A stretch of DNA of 64,000 nt from Diphasiastrum complanatum (taxonomy: Eukaryota; Streptophyta; Lycopodiopsida; Lycopodiales; Lycopodiaceae). Shown here piece after piece: positions 35,142 through 47,500 of the stretch (position 1 is the first letter of the stretch; each line of letters starts with the position of its first letter). The notes below the pieces were generated by a model. The model did no database searches, was not told where the DNA came from, and worked only from the letters and a program-made list of their open reading frames with translations. The stretch is from NCBI GenBank assembly GCA_029204225.1, contig CM055107.1:21188000-21251999 (forward strand), written 5' to 3'. The position numbers were made by a program, and so were the translations under genes.

Positions 35142-35244
35142 TTGCAACTTTCAAAGTGCTTCCAAAGATCTCCAAAGCACCAATGTAGATTATGAACGAA
35201 GCCTTTGAAAAACTTGTAGCCCTGCCTGCCCTACTCCACCTCTC

Positions 35245-35251
35245 TATAAAG
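35245..35251 (+). promoter_or_regulatory. TATA box of RPE
   Basis: CTCTCTATAAAGAGATAAG contains TATAAAG, 293 bases before the ATG. A CCAAT word lies about 55 bases upstream. Transcription would start near 35280, giving a 5' untranslated region of about 260 bases without an intervening in-frame ATG. Confidence 0.55.
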
Positions 35252-35543
35252 AGATAAGTTTATTAATAAAAACAAGAAGTTTGGACGTAGTCATTCCTTT
35301 TATCTTGTGAGGCCCCACCTAAGGTCAGAGTTTGTGGCAGGGAAAAGAAGATAGGTTTGGACCCGAACCTATCCGTTGCATCACCGAGGCTCCCCATTCA
35401 GCACCTACATCCCAAACCAAACACCGAACCAAGGAAAGCTCCCCTCCGCTCTCCTCTCTCCTGACTTCTGGCTGCGAGCAAGCTGGAGGAAGATTTCGAA
35501 GGAGGAGGAGGTGGGCGATCGAGGATCAGCATCCTTTGGCAGA

Positions 35544-38500
35544 ATGGTGATCGTTACTGGCACGCTCGGCAGTTTCTCGGCCGCTGCTGCAACAGCAGTG
35601 GGTGCTTCTTCAAAGAAATCTAGTGGCGCAATCTGCAGCAGCAGCTCTCTCTGGGGGGCAACCAAAGATCTGTGTCTCGTTTCTGGCAATCGGATCAGCA
35701 TAAGGTTTGAGTCTATTCTTTATTATGGAGGAATAATTTCCTCAGTTGCCTGTGAATAGCAACTTGTACTAGAAAAAACGCCTGTGTGAAATTTGAATTG
35801 CAGATAAAGGGGAAGACGTCTACAACCATAGCCCTAAGACTTCTTTGTGTCAATTTTTTTTTCTCTTCTCTTGTATTGATACTGAAACTATGCGTTTCAG
35901 AATGTTTTCAGTGCTGAATAGAAATTAGATCTTTCAGCCTATTAGTTTCCAAGATATGTTTGAGTTCTAGCGAATCAGGTTTGTTTGCATCCTTTGATGT
36001 TTGTAGGATGGTCGAATTTAGATGCCGAGGAGGATGGGGAAGAATGAAACGGGAGGTAAGTTTGTTTTGTATGGGACTAAAGAAGGCGTATTTGTGGAAA
36101 CCAAGCTCTTCAAAGCTCCACCTATGTTTTGACAATCCTAGTGGTAATGAACTACTAAAATCTTTAAAACTAATTACTTTCGCTGAATGGGCAAAGATAT
36201 TGAAAATTTTAGCCCATTCCTAAGGAGGACCTGCTGTACTTTGCTCGGATAGAAAATTCAAAAGTAGGTCCACCAACTGCAGAAGTCCCCCAGCTCCGTA
36301 GTACTTCACAGAATCTAATGCACAACAACATTTTTTGGGCTTCTCAATCTTTGAAACCTATGCAATTCGAAAATCAATTGCAGCAACCATGAATGTTTTA
36401 ACACTGTTTCTTTCCTCTGGGTGTAAATTACTATTTCTTGCATTCCATAGTTCCGAGAAGTTAGAACCAACTCAAATTTCTCTTTAAAAGTTTGAATCAG
36501 TATAATGCAGTATAATTAGAATTAAAAAAAAAATATTCACAGTTGTGAATTTTTGGTTCAGACCTCGACGCTGCTAATCGGTAAAGCCTAAATCTACAAA
36601 AAAAAGCAGTAATGAAACTTCTCAACTTGAATCAATTCAGATCGCTATGAACCATGATCCCTTAGTACTACTATGCCACAAACATTCTCTCTTTATCACA
36701 TGAGTCGTTGTAAAGTATTTGCTATATGTCGGCTCATTGAGGACTTGGCATATCCGTTGCATCTCTTTATTCCTTGCCTTCATCGTGACTAAGTCTGCCC
36801 TTCATCTCCAGAAAAGTGATAGAAACTGAGTGTGCTTGTCTTTTGCCTTGGGTGTGAATGAAAGCTAATGTAGACATGTCTCTGCATGTGACCTGCACCT
36901 AACCTTGGGCACACATGAAGTGAGTAGGGATGTTGTAGTATTTAGTCTATGGTAAGCATGGTGGAGTTGATGATCTAGGACTTTGTGGTTGGACTCCGTA
37001 AGGTTGAAGATTGCAAGTGCTTTGTTATGTTGGGTGATATACCTTTTCTCAATTCCAATTTTCCAGGACATAACATGTCTCTCGCTTTATTAGTTATTGC
37101 AGTTTAGAAAATAAACAGAGCTAAACATTTCAAGTTTGGCAAGTTAGAAAAGCGTTGATAAAAGGAGTTATATGATTGTCTAATTTAGAAGATCTGGCTA
37201 AGACATTGCTTCCTGCAGTCTATCATGTGTACTGATGTGTATTTATTCTCTTTTCCCAGCTGCAACAAGGCCAGGATGCGAAAAGTTCATGCATCATCTC
37301 GAGTTGAGAAGTACTCGAAGAGTGACATAATTGTCTCTCCATCTATTCTGTCTGCAAATTTTGCAAAATTAGGGGAGCAGGTTTGTGATTTTTCTGCTTT
37401 CAATTCAATTTGCTTAAACGAGATTGCTGGTTTGTTCAGGCCATAGTTACACTGGTGATTTGTGAATTGTGAATCGGATCGAGGTCCGAATCGCAATTCT
37501 TGAATCGCTGGCCCAAAAAACCAGGGATTCGCTGGGTTTCTAGCAAAAGGTTTTTTTTTTTTTTTTTCAAAAAATACATGCAATATGGGTATCAGTAGGA
37601 AGAGAAAAAAAAGATGATTACAATTCCAGTAGTTTCAGGGCTAATTCCAGGCAGTTAGGTGAGATGCCATTCGCACAAAATGAGTTTTCAGCAGTTAAAC
37701 GAGCAAATGTGCAAAAAACCTCGTATTGCATGCAAGACCATGGAACGAAGAAACACAACTAAGGAGAATTCATGTAATTCACTTTTGAAAGCTGTATTCA
37801 CATGTTTGGTTTTTTGGTTTTTTTTTCCACAATTCCGGGCAGCGAATCGTGAATCGCAGAATCGCGAATCCCTATAGCCCCAGAATCGCGATTCTCTGCA
37901 ACTATGACCATTGACATGCTAGCACTTTGAAGCATTACTGAAATACAGCTTACAGCTCTATTTCTTCTTTGTCAAGAATGAGCAAATCTTTCTTTTGAGA
38001 ATGAGCAAATCTTTGCTCATTCTTTGTCAAGAATGAGCAAATCTTTCTCAGCCCCACGTGGATTCAAATATGTGGTACCTTATAATATGATACTATCTTT
38101 TCATATCATGTTTGAGTATTATTAGTGCAGAGTAGTTTGATATGAGTACTAGAAATGACATTGCTGGACTTGCACTAGCCATTACTTGATTTTACTCATA
38201 CTTAAGCTCTTATCTCAAAATCAATACTTTTTGGCAGGTAAAAGCTGTGGAGTTGGCAGGCTGTGACTGGATTCATGTAGATGTCATGGATGGTCGCTTT
38301 GTGCCAAACATAACAATTGGACCACTGGTGGTTGATGCATTGCGCCCCTTCACAGACTTGCCGTTAGATGTTCACTTGGTATACTTTTCGTCCATGTTTA
38401 TGCTCAAGTGGCCTCATTTTTTTTTCTGCCAACAACTATAAGCTTGAAGATTTTCGACGTGTTGTCTGTTAATATTTGTGTCTTTTGGTTTTTTGATTGT

Positions 38501-41500
38501 TCATAATTATGACTAGAGTCCTAGACTGTTGTAATTCGTTTTATCGTGTGTATTTTGGGGATACATTTGATCATTCTCGCAGTTGCAAGATTGTAGATTT
38601 TTCAAGCAACAACATGCAAGGATGTAGACGGATAATTATATCAGGATTGTGCTACCAATGATGAGAACACAAAGAAGTCTCACACTAGAACAATGTCTAA
38701 CAGTTCGATGGTAGATTTATCATTATGATGTATCACATGATATGAAGTTGTAAGTGCCTATGCTTTCATTGTAATAGTCCTAATCATTCTAGGCATGCTT
38801 GCCCTCGATGCACGGCTACTACCACTACTATACATTTCTAGATGCTCACGGTTCCAAGGAGTCCAATGTATTTGATGCCATTACTAGAAAACAATTATGG
38901 GAATATACTCATAGGGAGGAGAGTCTTGGTAAGTCATCGAATATGAAGGCTATCACTCTGAGTCATTTTTTTTTGATGACTTACTAGACCGTTTTTTTTT
39001 AAATAAGGTCAGCAATGAATAAATAACATGCAATAAAATTTGTTCTTGCACATCATAGCACGAACCATAAAATTGCATGAACTTGTATAAGGAAGGAGAT
39101 ATGGAGAAAAGGTGATTTTAATTGAGAGCTTTGACTTTATGTATATCATTTATACTTGAGTTCCATGCATCAAGTGCAAGTATCAGGTGGGTCGAGCTAC
39201 AAGGAAGCACTCATATATGTATCTTGTCAGTTCAATGTTTGGGACCTTATCCCTAGTGGAAGAGTAGTGTTGAAAGTCAAGTAAGGTGCTGAAAGTGAAA
39301 GGATGTGGATACCTATGACATGTGGAGTCTCCAGGGCAAGTAGCTATTGTAAGAAAGTTCTATGCTAGGTTATTAATACCCATTCAACCACTCCTAAGTT
39401 AGTCAAGAGCTGTTGAGTGAGTGGGCCTAGTTGGAGAAAGTCTAACATCACATGAGGTAACTTATCAACCCTCATTAAGCAAAGTTTAGCATTGTTTTTA
39501 ATCTTAGTGTGGTGTACACTGCATATTGCATGGATCTATGTGCTATGTTGCCAGATAATTGTTAGTTCTATTTACCTACAAGGTGTATTAGTTGAATGTG
39601 TCTATATGACCTTTAAAAGTTTCCATTGGGGAAACACTCATTATTCTAAGTTTCAGAGAGAAGATTTGTGTGCACACAAGTTATTGATTATTCAAGGGTT
39701 TCCACACATCACTATGCAAGCACATGAAACTTGCATTAGGGTGCATTTAGTCCCCAATATTGACATATTTGAGTCAAGAAGTTGGTTTGTGCTATAGACT
39801 GAAGCAAAGAACTTGTTTGGGCAAAAAGCAGTCACCAAATCTTGTCTGATCTAAGCGAGCCATAGCTTGTTGGATAGAGGAGCTTGAGAACTTTTCGATG
39901 GTGTCTTTGCATAGGTGAAGTTATGGTCAAAATTGCTATGTTTAGGCAATTAGCTATTTGAATGACTTCATGCATGTCGGTTTCAAAAATTGGGGCATAC
40001 TTTAAAAGCGATTGCATGAAAAAGCACTAGGAAGGAGGGTGACTGCTACAACCTTGAAACTCTAAACCGCCATACGTCGGTCATCAAAGAAACCGAAGTT
40101 CGAACGCTCACGATCCACCCCACCGTAGGACCTAATCTGGGTCCACCCTTCGTGCCCTGGCCCGTGACCTATAACAAGCAAGATCCGACCTCCAACCATG
40201 ACAACGTCCCATACCATTGCCAAGGCCTTCGGCCATCTCCTACCTCAGGCTAGCACTCCTCCTGGTTGTGCACAAGCGCTCTCCATCCACCTTCTCCTAG
40301 GTAGATAGAATGAATGGATAGGAGTCTCCAAGCCTAGCACACATCTTGGAACATGACACATGGCGACCATGCAGGTCCATGAGTCACTGGTCAAGTCAAC
40401 GGGCCCAATCATCGTTCCGTTTCAAGTTGGGTTTGGGACCCAAGGTAGTTGGGTCCCTATCGTTCCCTCCCCCTTAAAAGGCTCCTCTTCTAAGGAAGGG
40501 AATCTCAGTCTAAGGTCTTGCTCCTTTTCCCAAGTGTCCTCATCTTTGGAGCTTCCTTTTCAACGAACCAAGTACTCAGTTACCTGCCAGTTTCTGAGCC
40601 CATGTTGACGTACATCAACAATGGCCTATGGTTCAGAAGGTACAAAGGATGTTAGGTCCTCAAGTTGAACTAGGTCATTATGTAGAATCAGGTCATCCTT
40701 CCCACCAAGTCGTTCTTTTAAACGACTAATGTGGAAAACTAGGTGAACCTTGGGCATTCTGATTGAGTTTCTTAACAAAGAAAGGCCCAGCATAACGAGG
40801 TGATAGCTTAGGACATTTTCCAGTCTTTAATACCCTTTGGGATTTTAAGATATACCCAAATTCCTTCCTCATAGACCCTAGATTGTGGCTTTTGATTGGC
40901 GTAAAATTCGGCTCTATCCTGAGCCGTTTTTACGTTATTGCGAGCAACAAGCAACATTTCTTGCATATCATGTAGGAAATCAAACCGTTGCTTTAACCTT
41001 AAGGCTTTTGAGGCCAACAGAGATTGGCGCTCTTGGCTGAAAACCAAACATCAGAGAAAATGGACTAAAACCCGTCGTTGAATGTTTTGCGCTATTATAC
41101 GCAAATTTAATCATTGGAAGGTACCTTTCCCAATCCGATTGTCTTCTGGAAACATAGCTCATTTGGATGTGAATAATCAAGAGGATGAGTGAAATTTACA
41201 TCAAGCTTCTCTCTCTCTCTCTCTCTACATGCAATTTTGTGATTACTTTGTGCTCAGGTCTCTATCGGTACATGAGGCTGAATTTCACACGTGTGAAGCC
41301 CATTTGATCATAAATCACTTGGATATTAGATTGTTCTTGCTTATTTTCAAGGTAGCATCAATTCTAGCTTGCATTTGATGATATAATCCTTGATGGCAAT
41401 GCATCCAAGCCTCTTTTGGATTGAATGAATCCATTTATGGTCCTGATTTTACTTTCTTTAACATTGATATATATTAAGGAGTGGGCCAATGGCCAAGTAC

Positions 41501-44500
41501 ATGAGTTTGAAGAAAAATGGAGGCATAGAGTCATGTGACATGAAATAAAACCTTAAATCCCTATGACTCGGAGGCATCATGATCGGATGAAGATTCCTCC
41601 TCATCACTGTCAGTGGTGGACGAGTAGGAAGACGTCCAAAAAGCCACGTTCCCACGTTCCATGGTCACTATGCACCATAGATGCACAGAAACGCGTTTCT
41701 GAGGGCACACGTTTCTGAAAACGCGTTTCTCCTACCAGAATTGGAAAAAAAAAATTTGTTTTTCTTTTTTTGGAAAAATAGCTTATGGCTGAATTTTTTC
41801 TAGGGGATCAATGTTCAAACCAGCGTTTTGCCTCTCAGAAGTGCAGTAGATGGGGCACAAACAGATCTTATTTTCAATAGCTATTTGGTTGTTATTTGCT
41901 CTGGTTTTCAATAAATGCTTAGGGGGTTTGGGGGGCAACGCCCCCCAACGGTAGGGTCCCCCGACGGTAAGGCCTCTTCATGACTTGGCCTTCCAACTCC
42001 CTGAGCGAAAACACACTTACTGGGACCATCTGTGATCGTAACAGACAGGCTAGAGGTTAGTTTTGAATTTTTATCCTTGACAGAACCCAACATGGATTAA
42101 TGCACCTGAACTGGACCATCCTGCACCCGAAACAGTCGACAAACTACACAGTAATTATGCTCTTAATCAGAGCTTTCATATGATACCCATATTGCCCATA
42201 AAAAAACCAAAAAAAAATATGTATATATATAAAAAAAACGTTTTTGGAATTTTTTTTAAAATTTCAGAAACGTGTTTCTGAACCGCGTTTCAGAAACACA
42301 GTGCATCTATGCTATGCACATAGGGTGAAGCAAATGAGCAACTGCATGCATGTGCTTGTGGAAGAAATTGCATGTGTCAAGCCATTTCTCTTGGATAGCT
42401 AACATCCTATAGAAACCAATAAAGTAATCATTGCATTCTAGGAAATACAACTCAACAATGCTAAATCGCTTCTACAAAATAAGCGCACAAAACAGATTAG
42501 AAAAAAGTATACCTCTGCTCAAAACATGGTCATTGAAGGGTCTTCCCAATCTTGTCCATGAACTTGTAAATGAGGCCGCGTGTAAGTCTAGTGGCTACCT
42601 CATGGTGTATCTGCTACCACCCTGCAAGCATTGTGCTCTGTCGATATTTGCCCTCCCTATCCTGTGTAGGTGCATGTGGTCATGCTTTAACTCTAGGTAG
42701 TAGGGTGTGAGTGTGCTCCATCCTATGGTCTCTCTCCGTTGCCGCCTCTGCTAAACTTGGGGCGACTATTCTCAGTAGGCCCTCTTCCAACTGACCCTTT
42801 TGATGGAAATGCCTCTCATGTAGATGATGGCCTTGTTGTTGCTATTGCTGTTGATGATGGAGGCCGTGATGGCCTTGCCTCTGCCGATGAAGTCCATGAT
42901 GGCCCTACTGCTGATGAACTAGGTTGTGATGGCCCTATTGCTACTGCTGTTGATTTAACTAGGTCATGATGGCCCTACAGTTGATGGTGAAGTTGGCTAT
43001 GGTGGACTAACCCTGGTGCTACAAGGTGCGTTGCTGTTGCTAGCCCCTGATCTTGTGCCAATAGAACCTATGTGAAAGTACTGTACTTTAGGACCATAAA
43101 TGGATCTACAAAAGATCCACAAGAGTGATTGGATGCTTGCTTAACAATCTATCAAAAAACTAGACACAAAAAAGTTGATCTAGATTGGCAATTTGACAAA
43201 CAACAAGCACTAACAATCAAAAGCATTGATAAACATTGAAATCCGAGCCCACGTGTACTACAGGCTGTAGTACGGCCTTCAACCTGAGAAACAAGTAGAA
43301 ATTGATTTGGTCTCATTTGGATCACAAAAACTCAATGTACATAGTGAACTAGCTTGAGATTGCCAATGAGCTCCAAAAATTTTCTATCTTCTCACTATGG
43401 AGAGAGGGAATACATAGCAAATTCGACTTCCTTCTTGAAGTTAGGTGGATTTCTAGCATGTAATAAGGAAGTTAACTCACTCTCCTTGACCTAAAATGAA
43501 ACCCTAGTCTATTTCCTAGAGTTATGCTTGGTAGGTAGCTAGTTGGTCAAATTTTCACCTTAAACTTAGGTGTAGGTCCTATAAAGTAGGGATGACCACC
43601 AAATAGACATGACCAACTCTCTTGACTTGACCTAACCTATATTAGGATGGGTTTCCCATGTGGCATCATGGCCTCACATGTGTGGGACCCACTTGTGTAC
43701 ACAATTTACACTATTCTACATGGTTTTTGATCAAGCTAGATTTGCCAATTTTTGGCAATTCTGCACACTCCTCAAATTTAGCCTGATCTATTTACAACTC
43801 TCTTGATAGATGAATGAAAGCTTTTAGAAGTGTCTAAAAAATCCAGCTACAAACAAGGAACTTTTGAGACTCCAATAGAGAATGATGTCCATGAAGGATC
43901 TTTCACCACCTCTTAGAGGATCCCTTACAAGATGTTCCATAAATGTGTCTATATACATGTAGCACACTTCAAAACTAAACATCATGCCAAGACATGGATT
44001 CCAAGGCATTTTGTGCACTTGAAGATACATCAATTAAAATATTAAGTGCATACATAATGTTGCCAAAGACAACTTGCCTTGCTTGATCCATATGATTGAG
44101 CCTAGATGGCTCCATCTTGATACTCAAGGTTCTTCTTGGAGTCCTTGGGTCTTGAGCTTGATCCTCCACTTGACTTGACTCCAAAACATCAATGAATTGA
44201 ATAATGTGTTGATCCAAAGGTGCTTCTTCAAGTTTACAAATCTTCCACTCTTGAAAGATCACATTTCCACCATTGACAAATTCTTTGGTTGAAAACAAGT
44301 AGATTCTACAATCTCTACTTGAAGAGCAAAACACTACCATTATTCCTATCATTGAAATAGGATAATCTCTGGTCCTTACATTGGAATGATCATGCACAAA
44401 GAATGTGGACACAAAGATTTCCAAAGCAAATGATGTTTCATCTTTTATGACTCTATTCAAACTATTACAAAAATAGGTATCCAATGAAATTGCTTTATCA

Positions 44501-47500
44501 ACAACAAATGTAGATTTCAAAGCATCCCATTTCATTGTCTTGTCATACAAAGTAATAAACACCATGGATCTTAAAGGTAAGAAACAAGTCACCTCATGTC
44601 TACTAATATTTTCCAAAAAGTATTCAAAGATAGTAGACTCTCCAATGCTCACCACCCTTGCAAGATGCACACTTGAATGGACAATTTGCATGCAATTTGA
44701 TGACTCGGCCATTGTCATTGAGGACTCCCTTGGAACTCTCATGCTTTGAGGCTGATCCTCAAGATCTTCCTCCTTTTGATGCTCCTCCTCAATGCAAGCA
44801 AGATCACACTTTGCCAAGATCTCCTCTTGAGTGATCTCCTCCTTTGCCAAGCTCATTCTTTCAAAAGCAACACTAGCTTCCAACTTAAACAATCTTCCAT
44901 GTTTAAATCCCTTTGCAATGCAAACATCATTCTTCAAGATGAAGCAAACACCATGCTTAAAGTGGACATCCAAACCACTTTCTAAGAGTAGACCAACACT
45001 AAGCATATTCTTGGTGATTGATGGTACATAAAGGACATTTTCTAGATCCATGCATTTTGAGGATTCTAGACACAAAGATATGGTGCCAACACCATCTATC
45101 CTACACTCTTCATCATTTGCAGTAAAGACAAACTTTTTAGCATCATTGAATGAGTGTAAGGTTGAGAAAAAGTCCTTTTCACAAGACATGTGGGAGCTAG
45201 CCCCACTGTCGATCCACCAATTGTCTCTTGAATAGCTATTGCTTGTTGATGAGGATGTAGATGCCATCAAGAATACATCTACTTCATCCTCCTCCTCCTC
45301 CTTTGCAAGGTTTCCTTGTTTGTCCTCCTCCACTTGTGCTCTTAGCCTCTTGTAGCATTCAGATGCATAATGCTCCTTCTTTCCACAAAAGAAGCATTTT
45401 TGCTTTGACTTGTCCTTTGAGCTTGATGCATCATCCTCTTCTTTGGCCTCCTTTGGATGCTTCTTCTTTCCATTGGTCTTCTTTTTGCCCTTGAATGAGA
45501 AATTGGCTTTCTCATCACCATCCTGCAACGACAAGGAACTTATCCTAGATTTTGCATGGAGCATCCTACACTCTTCAGCCACTAATACACTATGAAGTTT
45601 TTCTATAGTTGGCAAAGTGTCTTGGATGGCAAAACTTTGGACCAAATTTGCAAAGTCATCTCCTAGACCATTAAGGACAATTTGTACAAGCTCTCCATCA
45701 TGAATCTTCTCTCCAATGGAAGCCAACTCCCTATTTAGAGACTTGATTCTGAGTACATAATCCTGTGCACTCTCCTCACTTCTCCTCATGCTTTGCAAAA
45801 TTTGATTTCTAAGCATAAGAACTCTAGAAGTGTTGCTAGACTCATAGATTGATTTTAAATACTCCCAAGCCTCTTTAGCATTAGTACAAGCTGATACTTC
45901 TCTCAACAAATCATTGCTCACATTCATCTTCACACAATGAAGTGCAAGCCTAGATCTCTTCTTGTATCTAGCTAACTCCTGTGCACCTAGAGGTTCATCT
46001 TCATCTTCAATCAAGAACTCATAAAGGTCTTGGAGCACCAATAGTGACTCCATTCTAACCTTCCAAATAGCATAATTTGTAGAATTCAACCTCTCACTAG
46101 CTTCTAGAAGGTATGCTCCAGCAGATCCCATCTTACTAGTGACTTCTACAAACAAGAAATAGATTTGATTGACTTGAAACTCACAAAGGTCTCACACTTG
46201 CAGTGTTTCACTCAAATTTGATTTCTAATCCAACAAATTGACTTATAATCACAGTTCTATCACTCCCTCACAAAGTTGGAATGAAGATAAGATGAAGTGA
46301 AAACTACTTTCAAACAAATCTTGCCAAGAAATGGATTTGATTGTCTCTAGAAACTCACTAAGGTCTCTCTCTTGTAGTTTTTCACTCAAATTAGATTTCT
46401 AATCCAACAAATGGACTTATAACCGCAGTTCTAGCACTCCCTCACAAAGTTGGAATGAAGATAAGATGATGTGAAATCTACTTACAATCAAATCTTGCCA
46501 AATTTGGCTATTTTTGGACAAAAAAATGACTTAATCTCTTTCTTCCTTCTTGGTGTACTTTCAAGACCTGTTTTTAACCTTAATAGGACTTGAACTCAGC
46601 CTAGATTAATTAGATTCCATGAAACAAATTCAAATCTAATCAATGGCAAATGATCTTGGTAGATTATCCTAGGATCTCCACCAAAAATTACAGCAATAGC
46701 GCACAAATTGAATTTTTTTGGATCAAATGAATACCATGCATTAAATGCAGGTTCAGAGGTGCCCACACATGTGGACAGTACGGATTTGGACCCCTACCAA
46801 GTTTGGGATCAAATCTCCTCACCAAAATCAAGATTCTAGCTTGCCCTCTCAATACTAGCTTTTAGCACCAAAACTTGCTAAAAATGGATTTGCATTAGAT
46901 CAATGGCTTATGCTCTTGTACTTGGCTCTGATACCATGTGAAAGTACTGTACTTTAGGACCATAAATGGATCTACAAAAGATCCACAAGAGTGATTGGAT
47001 GCTTGCTTAACAATCTATCAAAAAACTAGACACAAAAAAGTTGATCTAGATTGGCAATTTGACAAACAACAAGCACTAACAATCAAAAGCATTGATAAAC
47101 ATTGAAATCCGAGCCCACACGTGTGTACTGTAGGCTGTAGTACGGCCTTCAACCTGAGAAACAAGTAGAAATTGATTTGGTCTCATTTGGATCACAAAAA
47201 CTCAATGTACATATTGAACTAGCTTGAGATTGCCAATGAGCTCCAAAAATTTTCTATCTTCTCACTATGGAGAGAGGGAATACATAGCAAATTCGACTTC
47301 CTTCTTGAAGTTAGGTGGATTTCCAGCATGTAATAAGGAAGTTAACTCACTCTCCTTGACCTAAAATGAAACCCTAGTCTATTTCCTAGAGTTATGCTTG
47401 GTAGGTAGCTAGTTGGTCAAATTTTCACCTTAAACTTAGGTGTAAGTCCTATAAAGTAGGGATGAACACCAAATAGACATGACCAACTCTCTTGACTTGA

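Noticed and set aside
35376-35543. In-frame upstream extension of the RPE frame
   Set aside because: The frame is open, but its apparent first residue is a TTG codon and no ATG lies upstream in frame. The ATG at 35544 has a good context and gives a normal transit peptide length.
41205-41462. Functional LTR promoter for RPE antisense transcription
   Set aside because: It is a fragment in plus orientation without a recognisable U3 region; nothing in the sequence supports activity.
42739-42969. 76-codon frame with VDDG repeats
   Set aside because: Low-complexity translation of a degenerate DNA repeat, with no start context or neighbouring exon.
44540-45595. Plus-strand frames within Copia-D
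   Set aside because: Antisense shadows of the 718-residue minus-strand frame.
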